A stretch of 64,000 nt of DNA from Verrucomicrobiota bacterium (GTDB lineage: Bacteria > Verrucomicrobiota > Verrucomicrobiia > Limisphaerales > JAHDYP01): the NCBI GenBank assembly GCA_023383055.1, contig JAHDYP010000003.1, positions 43,255-107,254 on the forward strand, written 5' to 3'. The stretch's first letter is position 1; the number at the start of each line of letters is the position of its first letter. Shown in pieces: positions 53,208-60,736 of this stretch. The translations under genes were made by a program, and so were the position numbers. A model generated the notes under the pieces. That model was given only the letters and a program-made list of their open reading frames with translations, searched no databases and was not told the origin of the DNA.

Positions 53208-53960
53208 TTAACGGCTCAACACCCTTACGAGTTGGCGCAGTTCATCCTCGACCTCGAGTGGGTCGCCGACCGTGTGGGCCACTTCGCAGCGCAACAATTC
53301 CCGACAACGCTTCCGCAAACGGAAGATCGCGATCCGAATCGCCCCCCGGGTCATGTTGAGTTCAGCCTCGAGCGTCGCATAGCCTGAACCGTCCCCGAAG
53401 TCGGTCACGTGGGGATAAAGCACCTCGAATAACGCGCGCTTGCCTGCGCGCTCATACTCAGTCTCGAGCGCTTTCACCGCCGCGTTTAAGACGGTCATCG
53501 CCCACTTGCGCTCGAATAGAGCATCGGGGGTTTCGAAGGTCGCCATTTCTGAGGCCAGCCAGGATTCACCCTGTACGGCTTCCAGCGAGGAAACCATGGC
53601 CTGGCCACCGCGTTTCTGCGCCTGATCCCGGTCTTGCTGCTGCGCCAGATAGTTCTTCAGACAACCAAGTAGGAACGAGCGGAAACGGCCCCGATCCGCA
53701 CACGCCTTGCGCAGCAAATGTCGCTCGAGCAGATAGGCGCAAAAACCCTGGGTCAGATCTTGCGCGTCCTCGGGCGAGTATCCCTTACCCCGCACGAAGG
53801 CATAGAGCGGAAACCAATACTGCCGGCAGAGCTTTTCGAGAGCCCCTTGCGATTCCGCCGAAGCCGACTCGCCCGCCGCCAACACCAAGCTCCAATGCGT
53901 CGTCGCGAACTGGGCGGCGTTGCGAGCTGCCGACTCACTTTGGGGACTCTCGGATCCCAT
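53208..53960 (-). CDS. ECF-type RNA polymerase sigma factor
   Basis: 250 aa. Region 2 has YWFPLYAFVRGKGYSPEDAQ with DLTQGFCAYLLER, and region 4 near the C-terminus has ATLEAELNMTRGAIRIAIFR (helix-turn-helix) and RLRKRCRELLRCEVAHT. The N-terminal ATTHWSLVLAAG is characteristic of ECF factors linked to protein kinases in Planctomycetota and Verrucomicrobiota. It probably directs, or is modulated by, the WD40 kinase gene 121 bases downstream on the same strand. Confidence 0.87.
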   Translation of the reverse strand: MGSESPQSESAARNAAQFATTHWSLVLAAGESASAESQGALEKLCRQYWFPLYAFVRGKGYSPEDAQDLTQGFCAYLLERHLLRKACADRGRFRSFLLGCLKNYLAQQQDRDQAQKRGGQAMVSSLEAVQGESWLASEMATFETPDALFERKWAMTVLNAAVKALETEYERAGKRALFEVLYPHVTDFGDGSGYATLEAELNMTRGAIRIAIFRLRKRCRELLRCEVAHTVGDPLEVEDELRQLVRVLSR

Positions 53961-54142
53961 CGTTGCTCCAGCATACTGCCCGGCCGTTGCCCGCTGGCGT
54001 ATCGCAATGGAACGCTGCTCCGTCGTACGGGGTCGGCTGGGAGTTCTGCTGGCAGTAGATCACCACTGCGCAGCCAAGGCGAGCAGATAAACTGTAGTCA
54101 GACGGGGGGCGGGGGGAGTAATGCCCCGCCCGCCACCACACT

Positions 54143-55501
54143 TCAAACCCGTCGAGCAGATGGCGCCGCCATATCGAGGTGGATCTTCAGCGCCGAGAAC
54201 GTCTCACGGCAACCTCGCCGGGCCAGGACCAAGCTTCGTGATCGGATGACCTGTTCGGGGAACGAATCACCACTGAGCGGAAGAATCAGTTCGTCGTCCG
54301 CATCGGCGGCAGAGCTCCGGGTTCCGCTAAAGATCATCTTGGCCAAACCCCATAGAGCGCTGAACGGATTCGTATCCTCGTTGACACTTCCCTTCCGCGA
54401 ATCGCCGTTGCCCGTTGAGAATCGCGCCAATTCTATCTCCAAATTCTCCAATACATCCTCTTCGAACACCCCCGCAGCGCGCATCAGGACATGCAAATCA
54501 TGATGTTCCACGACGGCACGAAGCAGTCGAAGCTCCTCCTCGCGGAGGGCGTAACTGGTCAAGCACACCCAGATCCGTCCCCGGTGATGGAATCCGCCGT
54601 TGTGGCTCTTGCCCGGGACCGTTCGGAACGACGCCTCGATGATCAGCACTGGCACGGCACGTCGATGATGTTGCGAGGCCATCCAGTGGGGCAGGTTCCC
54701 CGCACTGAACTCCTCCTCCAACAGGCTGTCGTTGCGCGCAATGGCCTCGATCTTGAACAGGCTTGTGTTGAACGCGGCGACCAGGTCGGCCGATTGCGAT
54801 TTGTGACCGCCACCTCCACGGTCACGGTCCAAGAAGGGCCTCAGCCATCGAGCGTATGCTTTCAGGGCCACCAGTTGGGTTCGCATCCCAGAAATGAGTA
54901 GAGAGCGCCGGATGTCCCCAAGTCGCGCCTCGGGTGATAATGACTTCGCCAGTCTTGGCCCGGCGGCGTCCGCACTCGGCTGGTTAACGCCGCCTAAATG
55001 CGGGTGCCCTTCATCCAGCGTGCGTAGTTCCTCCAAGCTGCGGAGAAGCCGATTCAACGTCTCTTGGGCGGTCCGGAACAGGCGAGCGGCATGATCCTGT
55101 GACTGGACCAGTGCGTCATCCAGTTGACGGCTCAAATCTGAGCCGGCCGAAGCATAAAGGGCATCGGTCAATTTCTCCATCTTCCAACCGGCATGCTCTA
55201 ACAAATCAATCAGATGGAAGTAAATCCGCTCGGGCGCATCACTCAGGGAATCGAAGGTCAATTCGCATCGTTCAACCGGATGGAGAAGACCCTCCTTTTT
55301 GAGCACGTTCGAATCGAGCAATTCGTTTAGATTACCGGTGTTGCACTCACGCAGTCGGGCCACCTCGGCGGCATGCGCAAATCTGTCCATGCTGTTCTTG
55401 CCCGGCTGGTTCAGAATTCGTTTCACTTGTCTTGCCGAGTCACGGTCACAAAACACAGCAGGACAGATTGCGGCGATGAGGTGGTGGATGTCGGTTACCA
55501 T
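54143..55501 (-). CDS. Unrecognised 452-aa protein, possibly of archaeal origin
   Basis: No domain recognised with certainty. The sequence is largely helical and charged, with segments LVALKAYARWLRPFLDR, LVAAFNTSLFKIEAIARND, VLIIEASFRTVPGKSHNGGF and GRIWVCLTSYALREEELRLL. The latter combination reminds me of uncharacterised archaeal proteins, but I cannot check this. There is no signal peptide or membrane helix apart from a weak hydrophobic N-terminus. It is preceded by an archaeal-like BRE/TATA element shared with the recombinase upstream (46-base gap). Confidence 0.7.
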   Translation of the reverse strand: MVTDIHHLIAAICPAVFCDRDSARQVKRILNQPGKNSMDRFAHAAEVARLRECNTGNLNELLDSNVLKKEGLLHPVERCELTFDSLSDAPERIYFHLIDLLEHAGWKMEKLTDALYASAGSDLSRQLDDALVQSQDHAARLFRTAQETLNRLLRSLEELRTLDEGHPHLGGVNQPSADAAGPRLAKSLSPEARLGDIRRSLLISGMRTQLVALKAYARWLRPFLDRDRGGGGHKSQSADLVAAFNTSLFKIEAIARNDSLLEEEFSAGNLPHWMASQHHRRAVPVLIIEASFRTVPGKSHNGGFHHRGRIWVCLTSYALREEELRLLRAVVEHHDLHVLMRAAGVFEEDVLENLEIELARFSTGNGDSRKGSVNEDTNPFSALWGLAKMIFSGTRSSAADADDELILPLSGDSFPEQVIRSRSLVLARRGCRETFSALKIHLDMAAPSARRV

Positions 55502-55530
55502 GGTTTCCTATCCACCTCTGCGGCGGCGGT

Positions 55531-55548
55531 TGTATTTAAAGATTTCGT
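55531..55548 (-). promoter_or_regulatory. Archaeal-like BRE/TATA promoter of the 452-aa gene
   Basis: On the minus strand ACGAAATCTTTAAATACA: ACGAAA (BRE-like) two bases before TTTAAATA, whose centre is ~35 bases upstream of the ATG at 55501. It shares 14 of 16 bases with the element before the neighbouring recombinase. No TTGACA-like -35 lies at bacterial spacing. Confidence 0.55.
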
Positions 55549-56729
55549 TATCCGCCGGCCGTCGTTGCCTCCGCCCGCCGTTTCCGCTGCAGTACCGCCT
55601 CGACGTCGCGCACAGACGGCTTCACGGCCAACACCTCGGTAATCATCTGCATGTTCCGGTTCATGGCATCCAGTGACTGCTGTAGCTCCGCCATGCGCTG
55701 CGCCTTGATCTGATTGTCCAATGTGATCCGGGCCAGATCTTCTTTCAGTGTCGAGAGTTCGGTCTGCGTGAATTTCTCGTCAAGCTCACGATTCTCCATG
55801 CCCGATCGCGAGATATACACATCTGGCATGTTGCTACTGAACCGCCACCCGAAGCGGTAGCACAACTCCTGTCGATTCAGTCTGCTCGCATAATATGTCG
55901 CCGAGCTGTGACGAAACAGGTGTGGATGCACCGGACGCCCCAAAACAGCCATTCCGAGACGGTGCAGGAACATCCGCATTCCATTGTATGTGTTGTTGTA
56001 CACTGGATCTCCCGGTTGCATTCCCTGCTTGAGTCTCTCCGTGAAGTACTCCCGCAGACACTCCCCAGTGAGCTTCCAATAAAGTGATACTGTTCGACCC
56101 AAGGTCTTACTGTACTCTTGCTTGAGGACGACCTTGATGAAATTGGCGCCGCCTTCCGGCATCAGGATGTCTTCAGATCGAATATTGAGGAACTCCGAGG
56201 CCCTTGCGCCCAAATCGAACAGCACGGCGACCAGGAAACGCTGTTGTGCTGTTCGACAGCGCTTCAGCAGCTTCTCGACCTCGGTCTCCTTCAGGTAGTC
56301 AGGCGTTTTTAGCTTTCGGCGCATGTCGAGCCAACCCGCCAACTTCAACGACGCCGCTTCGCCCAGTTTCCACCGGAATAGTACGCGCAGAGCCCGTCGG
56401 ATATCGACCTTCGTAGCCTCGGAATACGATCGTGCCTTGAATCGACTAATTATCCCGCCGTTCGTCATTTCTCTCTCGAATGCTTCGACGTCTGTCGGCC
56501 TCACTTTTGAGAGTTCCTTTCTGAAGAACTCGAGAGGAATCCTCAACAGATACACGTATTTCACCTGTCTTCGCTCGGATATCCTACAACCGCGGTTGAC
56601 TTTACCCAGGGCCAGATCGTCCAAGAAACGCAACATATCGCGTTTCACGCGGTTGGGAGTCGACCATGTGCTAATACTGGCTTTCACTTGTTGTAGATTG
56701 CATGTGGAGCTATGGAGGATTTCCTTCAT
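55548..56729 (-). CDS. Archaeal-type tyrosine recombinase
   Basis: 393 aa. After an N-terminal SAM-like core-binding domain (~30-150), catalytic residues appear as Arg in DLGARASEFLNIR, Lys in QEYSKTLGRTVSLYW, His-x-x-Arg in HPHLFRHSSATYYA, Trp in place of the second His in RFGWRFSSNM, and the Tyr nucleophile in PDVYISRSG. The form HLFRHSxATYxA ... FGWxxxSxMPxVYIxxSG is what I know from archaeal integrases of plasmids and proviruses, unlike XerC/D or the integrase at 46 kb. A C-terminal coiled coil of ~80 residues is added. Unusual context: two neighbours share its promoter type. Confidence 0.87.
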   Translation of the reverse strand: MKEILHSSTCNLQQVKASISTWSTPNRVKRDMLRFLDDLALGKVNRGCRISERRQVKYVYLLRIPLEFFRKELSKVRPTDVEAFEREMTNGGIISRFKARSYSEATKVDIRRALRVLFRWKLGEAASLKLAGWLDMRRKLKTPDYLKETEVEKLLKRCRTAQQRFLVAVLFDLGARASEFLNIRSEDILMPEGGANFIKVVLKQEYSKTLGRTVSLYWKLTGECLREYFTERLKQGMQPGDPVYNNTYNGMRMFLHRLGMAVLGRPVHPHLFRHSSATYYASRLNRQELCYRFGWRFSSNMPDVYISRSGMENRELDEKFTQTELSTLKEDLARITLDNQIKAQRMAELQQSLDAMNRNMQMITEVLAVKPSVRDVEAVLQRKRRAEATTAGG

Positions 56730-56749
56730 GCCTTTTAGGCATCTGCAAT

Positions 56750-56767
56750 CCTATTTAAATCTTTCGT
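56750..56767 (-). promoter_or_regulatory. Archaeal-like BRE/TATA promoter of the recombinase
   Basis: Minus-strand ACGAAAGATTTAAATAGG. The TTTAAATA box is centred ~26 bases upstream of the ATG at 56729, exactly the TATA-to-start distance of a leaderless archaeal transcript. Confidence 0.6.
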
Positions 56768-56784
56768 GCGAACCGAACGGCTCT

Positions 56785-56828
56785 GTTCGACTCCCGGCTG
56801 GCGCATTATGCGGATGCGTTCGATTCCC
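56785..56828 (+). repeat. Two tRNA T-loop-like repeats between recombinase and nuclease
   Basis: GTTCGACTCCC (56785-56795) and GTTCGATTCCC (56818-56828) are direct repeats resembling tRNA T-loops, placed in the divergent intergenic region. No cloverleaf can be drawn around either. They could be part of an attachment site. Confidence 0.3.
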
Positions 56829-56861
56829 TCCGCAACAGGAGCCGCCATCACTGCAGCAGAA

Positions 56862-56878
56862 ACGAAAAGCATAAAAAG
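56862..56878 (+). promoter_or_regulatory. Archaeal-like BRE/TATA promoter of the nuclease gene
   Basis: ACGAAAAGCATAAAAAG: ACGAAA followed after two bases by an A/T box (CATAAAAA, 56870-56877) centred 25 bases before the ATG at 56899. Confidence 0.5.
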
Positions 56879-56898
56879 TCTAGAATCCTCCCCACTAC

Positions 56899-57495
56899 AT
56901 GCAGATAACTCTTACCTCGGAGGAGGAAAACCAGATCGCCGCTCAAGCCTGGCAGGATGCCACGGTCATCATGAGCTTTTACGAATGGTTGCGCCGGTAT
57001 AAGGAACAGAATGAGAACGATGTGGCTGCGTGTCGCCTGGCGCTCCAGAAGCAAAGAGACACGTTCCAAGAGGTTTACGAGAGCAAGGTTGCGCTCTATC
57101 TGCGGGAGCTTCGGAAGAACCACAGCTTTCGGCTCCGCCGGTCTAAACGCATCAGGCCAGGGAGGCTGTTCATGACCAGGAGCGGAGTTCGAGTTCGCAG
57201 CAAGATCGAGAAGATCATCGCCGATTTCCTCACTGACAGAAGTATTCGCTTCGACTACGAACCGGTGCTCGACCTCGGCGGGTATCACGTCATGCCTGAT
57301 TTTCATCTCCTCGACTTCAACCTTTGCATCGAGCACTTTGGTCTGCAGACACCCAGCTACCTGGAAAGCGTGAAGTCGAAGTTGGAGCGGTATGGCCGCT
57401 TTGGCGTCCACGTGATCTGCACTTACCCCGCAGATGAACCGGATATCGAAGAGGTCTTGACGAAAAAGTTGCGCGAGGCCGGCGTGAAAGTCTGA
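56899..57495 (+). CDS. PD-(D/E)XK-like nuclease domain protein
   Basis: 198 aa. The N-terminal ~95 residues are a basic helical region with several Arg/Lys pairs. The C-terminal domain reads RSKIEKIIADFL (Glu), then VMPDFHLLDFNLCIEHFGL (PD...IEH), then SVKSKLERYGRFGVHVICTYP. This order of Glu, Pro-Asp and Glu with a later Lys-containing helix is the PD-(D/E)XK pattern of Holliday resolvases and helicase-associated nucleases. Substrate is unknown; it may be an accessory of the recombinase transcribed divergently 170 bases away. The final ~20 residues (DIEEVLTKKLREAGVKV) look complete. Confidence 0.65.
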   Translation: MQITLTSEEENQIAAQAWQDATVIMSFYEWLRRYKEQNENDVAACRLALQKQRDTFQEVYESKVALYLRELRKNHSFRLRRSKRIRPGRLFMTRSGVRVRSKIEKIIADFLTDRSIRFDYEPVLDLGGYHVMPDFHLLDFNLCIEHFGLQTPSYLESVKSKLERYGRFGVHVICTYPADEPDIEEVLTKKLREAGVKV

Positions 57496-57602
57496 ATTCC
57501 ACCGCCTGAGACCAATGCGGTGCTCCGCTCCGCCCGGCGACTCGTGGCCCGGGCTTATGCTGGCCCGGCGTTTCATTGTCGGGCATACTGCCGCTCGCAA
57601 GT

Positions 57603-58712
57603 ATGCATCGGGTGATCCTCCATCTGGACATGGACGCTTTCTACGCGTCAGTCGAGCAGCGGGACGATCCCTCGCTGAAAGGCAAACCGGTGATTGTGGG
57701 CGCGCCACCGACTCAACGCGGTGTGGTCTGCGCCGCCAGCTACGAAGCCCGCCGGTTCGGCGTCCGATCGGCAATGCCCAGTGTCACCGCCGGTCGGCTT
57801 TGTGCCAAAGGTGTCTTCCTCCGGCCCCGGATGGACGTTTACGTGGTGGAGTCGCGCGAAATCATGGCTCTGATTCTGGAGCTAGCCGGGGACCAGATCG
57901 AGCCAATGTCAATCGATGAGGCTTATATTGATGTCTCGTCCGCCTGCCAGGGCGCTTCCCCGGACGAAAGCCTCGAATTGGCTTTGCCGCTGGCTCGACG
58001 AATCAAACAGGCGATTCTTGAGCGCCGCCGGCTGACGGCGACGATTGGCATCGCGTCCAACAAACTCCTGGCCAAATTGGCGAGCGATTACCAGAAACCC
58101 GATGGTTTGACCCTGGTGCGCGAATCCGAGAAGCGAGCATTTCTCCGGCCTTTGAGGGTGCAGGTGCTGTATGGCGTCGGACCCGCCACCGCCCAAGCGC
58201 TGGCCGCCGTTAGCCTCCACACGGTGGGTGACCTGCAGGATTACTCGGGCGACCTTAAAGCCGTGGTTGGCTCCTGGGGCACGGAACTGAAGCGATTCGC
58301 CCTGGGCGACGACGACCGCCCCCTTGAACTGGGCGAGGAGGTCAAAAGCATCAGCAGCGAGAACACTTTCCTGCAGGACACAGATGATCGGCCAACGCTG
58401 CGCCATTGTCTTTGGGAACAGGCCATCGAGATCGCCACGAAGCTGGAACGCCGACGGTTGGCGGCTCACACGGTTCAGGTCAAGGTGCGATATGGTGATT
58501 TCACGACGTTGACACGCCAGATTTCGTTGGATGAGCCGTTCGCCACCGCTTCGGAGATTTACCGGCTCGGTTGCTGGCTCCTGGCCAAGGAGCGTTTGGT
58601 CAGTCGGCCTCTACGCCTGCTTGGTCTTGGTGTGAGTGGTTTGGTCGACTTTGTCGCTGAGCAACTTCGGCTTTCACTGACCCCGGGAACAAACGAACGT
58701 CGCCGAGCATAG
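57603..58712 (+). CDS. dinB: DNA polymerase IV (Y family)
   Basis: 369-aa translesion polymerase. Catalytic acidic residues lie in ILHLDMDAFYASVEQ and SIDEAYIDVSSA; the fingers/palm segment is RGVVCAASYEARRFGVRSAM, with TIGIASNKLLAKLASDYQKP in the thumb region. A C-terminal little-finger domain follows. Starting at ATG 57603 (MHRVILHLDMD) matches the family; an in-frame TTG lies upstream. No LexA-type box was noticed. The C-terminus lacks an obvious QxxLF clamp-binding motif. Confidence 0.93.
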   Translation: MHRVILHLDMDAFYASVEQRDDPSLKGKPVIVGAPPTQRGVVCAASYEARRFGVRSAMPSVTAGRLCAKGVFLRPRMDVYVVESREIMALILELAGDQIEPMSIDEAYIDVSSACQGASPDESLELALPLARRIKQAILERRRLTATIGIASNKLLAKLASDYQKPDGLTLVRESEKRAFLRPLRVQVLYGVGPATAQALAAVSLHTVGDLQDYSGDLKAVVGSWGTELKRFALGDDDRPLELGEEVKSISSENTFLQDTDDRPTLRHCLWEQAIEIATKLERRRLAAHTVQVKVRYGDFTTLTRQISLDEPFATASEIYRLGCWLLAKERLVSRPLRLLGLGVSGLVDFVAEQLRLSLTPGTNERRRA

Positions 58713-59036
58713 TCGGCGTACTTCTCCATGGTAATCTCCGCCCCGATCGTGCCGGCGGCAGATGACCGCTTCTTTGTCGGCGCGGTCTGTCTGCCCTTTC
58801 CTGGACAAGCCGCACAAGGAAGCGGTCTTGCCGCCCATGCCTGACAGCAAAGGGTGAGCGTGTGACAAAACCGATGACCCACGCTTTTCCACCATCGGGT
58901 TTGTGACACGCTCCTGGCATGCTCCGACCGCTGGCTTTAAGTCGGTTGATTCGATCTGAGTTACCGCTCAACTTGTCCAGTGACACGTTGGAGGCAGGCC
59001 AATGCGGACCTGCCCCCTGTGGCCGTGTGCCTCGCG
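58713..59036. other. Gene-free stretch between dinB and the AAA+ gene
   Basis: About 320 bases between two convergent genes. Apart from the long inverted repeat described separately I see no gene. Confidence 0.5.
58856..58913. repeat. 21-bp inverted repeat (hairpin) between convergent genes
   Basis: Arms 58856-58876 and 58893-58913 match at 19 of 21 positions around a 16-base loop; the arm core is GAGCGTGTNACAAANCCGATG-like and the loop contains ACGCTTTTCC. There is no T run on the plus side. It could be a bidirectional terminator or the remnant of a mobile repeat. Confidence 0.5.
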
Positions 59037-60389
59037 TCACGCTGCCGTAAGGATCTTTCGCTTTTCGCTGGCAGCTGGCGGCTTGGTCGCCAACCGTGCC
59101 CGGCCCTTCGCCCAGGCACGGAGGGCGGTGATCTGTTCGGCCATTAGCCGGCTCAGCGGCACCAATTCGCTCAATTGCAGCATCAGGCTCAGGTCGGTGG
59201 GTTCTTCCTGGCGGCTGAACGCATGATACAGGGCGTCAATGAAAGCCTGCTCGATCTCCGACCCTGTCCAGCCCTCGGTTGCCCGAGCCAGTTGGATGAT
59301 GTCGAACTCGGTTGCCTTCCGTCCGTACTTCGCGGTTTGGATCCGCCAGATGGCTTCGCGTTCCTCCTCATTTGGCAGGTCAACGAAGAACATCTCGTCA
59401 AACCGCCCTTTTCGGAGGAATTCAGGCGGCAACTGGGTGACGTCGTTGGCAGTGGCCACGACGAATACCGGCGCTGATTTCTCCTGCAACCAGGAGAGGA
59501 AACTCCCAAACACACGGCTGGATGTTCCGCCGTCCGAGCCACCCGAACTCCGGCTGCCGCTGAACCCCTTCTCGATTTCGTCGATCCAGAGCACACACGG
59601 GGCGATGGCTTCGACAGTCGCAATCACTGATCGCAGGTTTCCCTCGGACTGGCCCACCAAACCGGCGAACAACCGGCCGGCATCGAGTTTCAGCAACGGC
59701 CGGCTCAACACCGCTGCCGTCGCCTTGGCCGTCAGCGATTTGCCCGTTCCAGGGATGCCAACAATCAGCAGGCCCTTGGGGCTCGGAAGTCCATACCGCC
59801 GTGCCTCATCCCCGAACGCGTCCTTCCGCTGGAGCAACCATTGTTTCAACTGGTCCAGTCCGCCGATCTGATCCAGCGAACCCGCCGCCGCAATGACCTC
59901 GAGCAACCCGTTCTTCTTCACTTCGTTTGCCTTTTCCCGCGCCACGATGGACGGATTGAACCCGCCACTTTCGACTACCGTCAGCGCAAACGCGTTCTCA
60001 GCCTCGATCGTGGTGAGGCCGGTGGCCGAATCGAGCAACAACTCTCGGGTCATCCCATCTGGCGGTGGCTGTCCCGCCGAGCTCGCGATCCGGTCCAGCA
60101 CCACACCCAATTCGTCTTTCCCCGGCAGGGCAAACGGCACGACCACGAATTCCCGCTCCAACTCGGCCGGTAACACCTGCCGACAACCCAGGAGCAACAC
60201 CGCCTTCCCCTTGGTTTTCCCCACCCGCAGGCAATCCTTCAGCGCCCGCGTCAGGACCGGGTTACCGTCCTCCAGGAACTGATGGAAATCCCGCAGGATC
60301 ACCATCGAGTTTTCCGGCAAGTCCGACACCAGGCTCACCACCTGGATCGGGTCTTGTGCCTCGCGCGACTGGCCGTCCCCGGTGTCCAT
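59037..60389 (-). CDS. Ycf46-like AAA+ ATPase, probably 5'-truncated
   Basis: 450 aa from ATG 60389. N-terminal degenerate ATPase-like region (~1-170: SMVILRDFHQFLEDGNPV), then an AAA+ domain with Walker A LLIVGIPGTGKSLTAK, Walker B PCVLWIDEIEKGFSG, sensor VVATANDVTQLPPEF and the arginine finger region LRKGRFDEMFFVDLP; Ycf46 family (COG0464). Family-like sequence continues upstream of the ATG to about 60455 (TQLAQTLDYRLYAWSITEGL), but the ~30 residues that normally come before it are missing and replaced by sequence antisense to a primase fragment. An in-frame TTG at 60584 is the only longer start. Confidence 0.8.
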   Translation of the reverse strand: MDTGDGQSREAQDPIQVVSLVSDLPENSMVILRDFHQFLEDGNPVLTRALKDCLRVGKTKGKAVLLLGCRQVLPAELEREFVVVPFALPGKDELGVVLDRIASSAGQPPPDGMTRELLLDSATGLTTIEAENAFALTVVESGGFNPSIVAREKANEVKKNGLLEVIAAAGSLDQIGGLDQLKQWLLQRKDAFGDEARRYGLPSPKGLLIVGIPGTGKSLTAKATAAVLSRPLLKLDAGRLFAGLVGQSEGNLRSVIATVEAIAPCVLWIDEIEKGFSGSRSSGGSDGGTSSRVFGSFLSWLQEKSAPVFVVATANDVTQLPPEFLRKGRFDEMFFVDLPNEEEREAIWRIQTAKYGRKATEFDIIQLARATEGWTGSEIEQAFIDALYHAFSRQEEPTDLSLMLQLSELVPLSRLMAEQITALRAWAKGRARLATKPPAASEKRKILTAA

Positions 60390-60430
60390 CAACCCTTCGG
60401 TGATCGACCAGGCATACAGTCGATAGTCCA

Positions 60431-60736
60431 GTGTCTGGGCTAGTTGAGTTCGATTCCGGCACTTTTGACGCCCAAGCAGCGATACTTTTACACTTGGGGC
60501 GTTACGCCCCGCTGGTTCTGGTCGTTCACTCCCGGGGCAAGAGCCTCCACGGCTGGTTCCATGTCGAGGGCCTCCCTGAACCAAAGGTTGACCGCCTTTT
60601 CCGCTACGCCGTGACCCTGGGCGCAGACACTTCCCACTGGCCCCGCTGCCAACTCACCCGCATGCCCGATGGCATGCGCGATACGGGCCAACGCCAGACT
60701 GTGTTCTTCTTCTCACCCCCGCCTGCTTATGCGTGA
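60431..60736 (+). pseudogene. 3' fragment of a primase-polymerase-like gene
   Basis: 101 codons (GTG 60431). Contains LVEFDSGTFDAQAAILLHL, PLVLVVHSRGKSLHGWFHV, FRYAVTLGADTSHW and QLTRMPDGMRDTGQRQTVFF, which resemble the end of the prim-pol domain of element-encoded primases (SGGKSLHGW ... RMPDGTRDNGKRQ). The upstream frame meets a stop at 60401, so the N-terminal ~200 residues of the family are missing. Its 3' end overlaps the helicase gene start by 8 bases. The break coincides with the 5' truncation of the divergent AAA+ gene. Confidence 0.6.
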
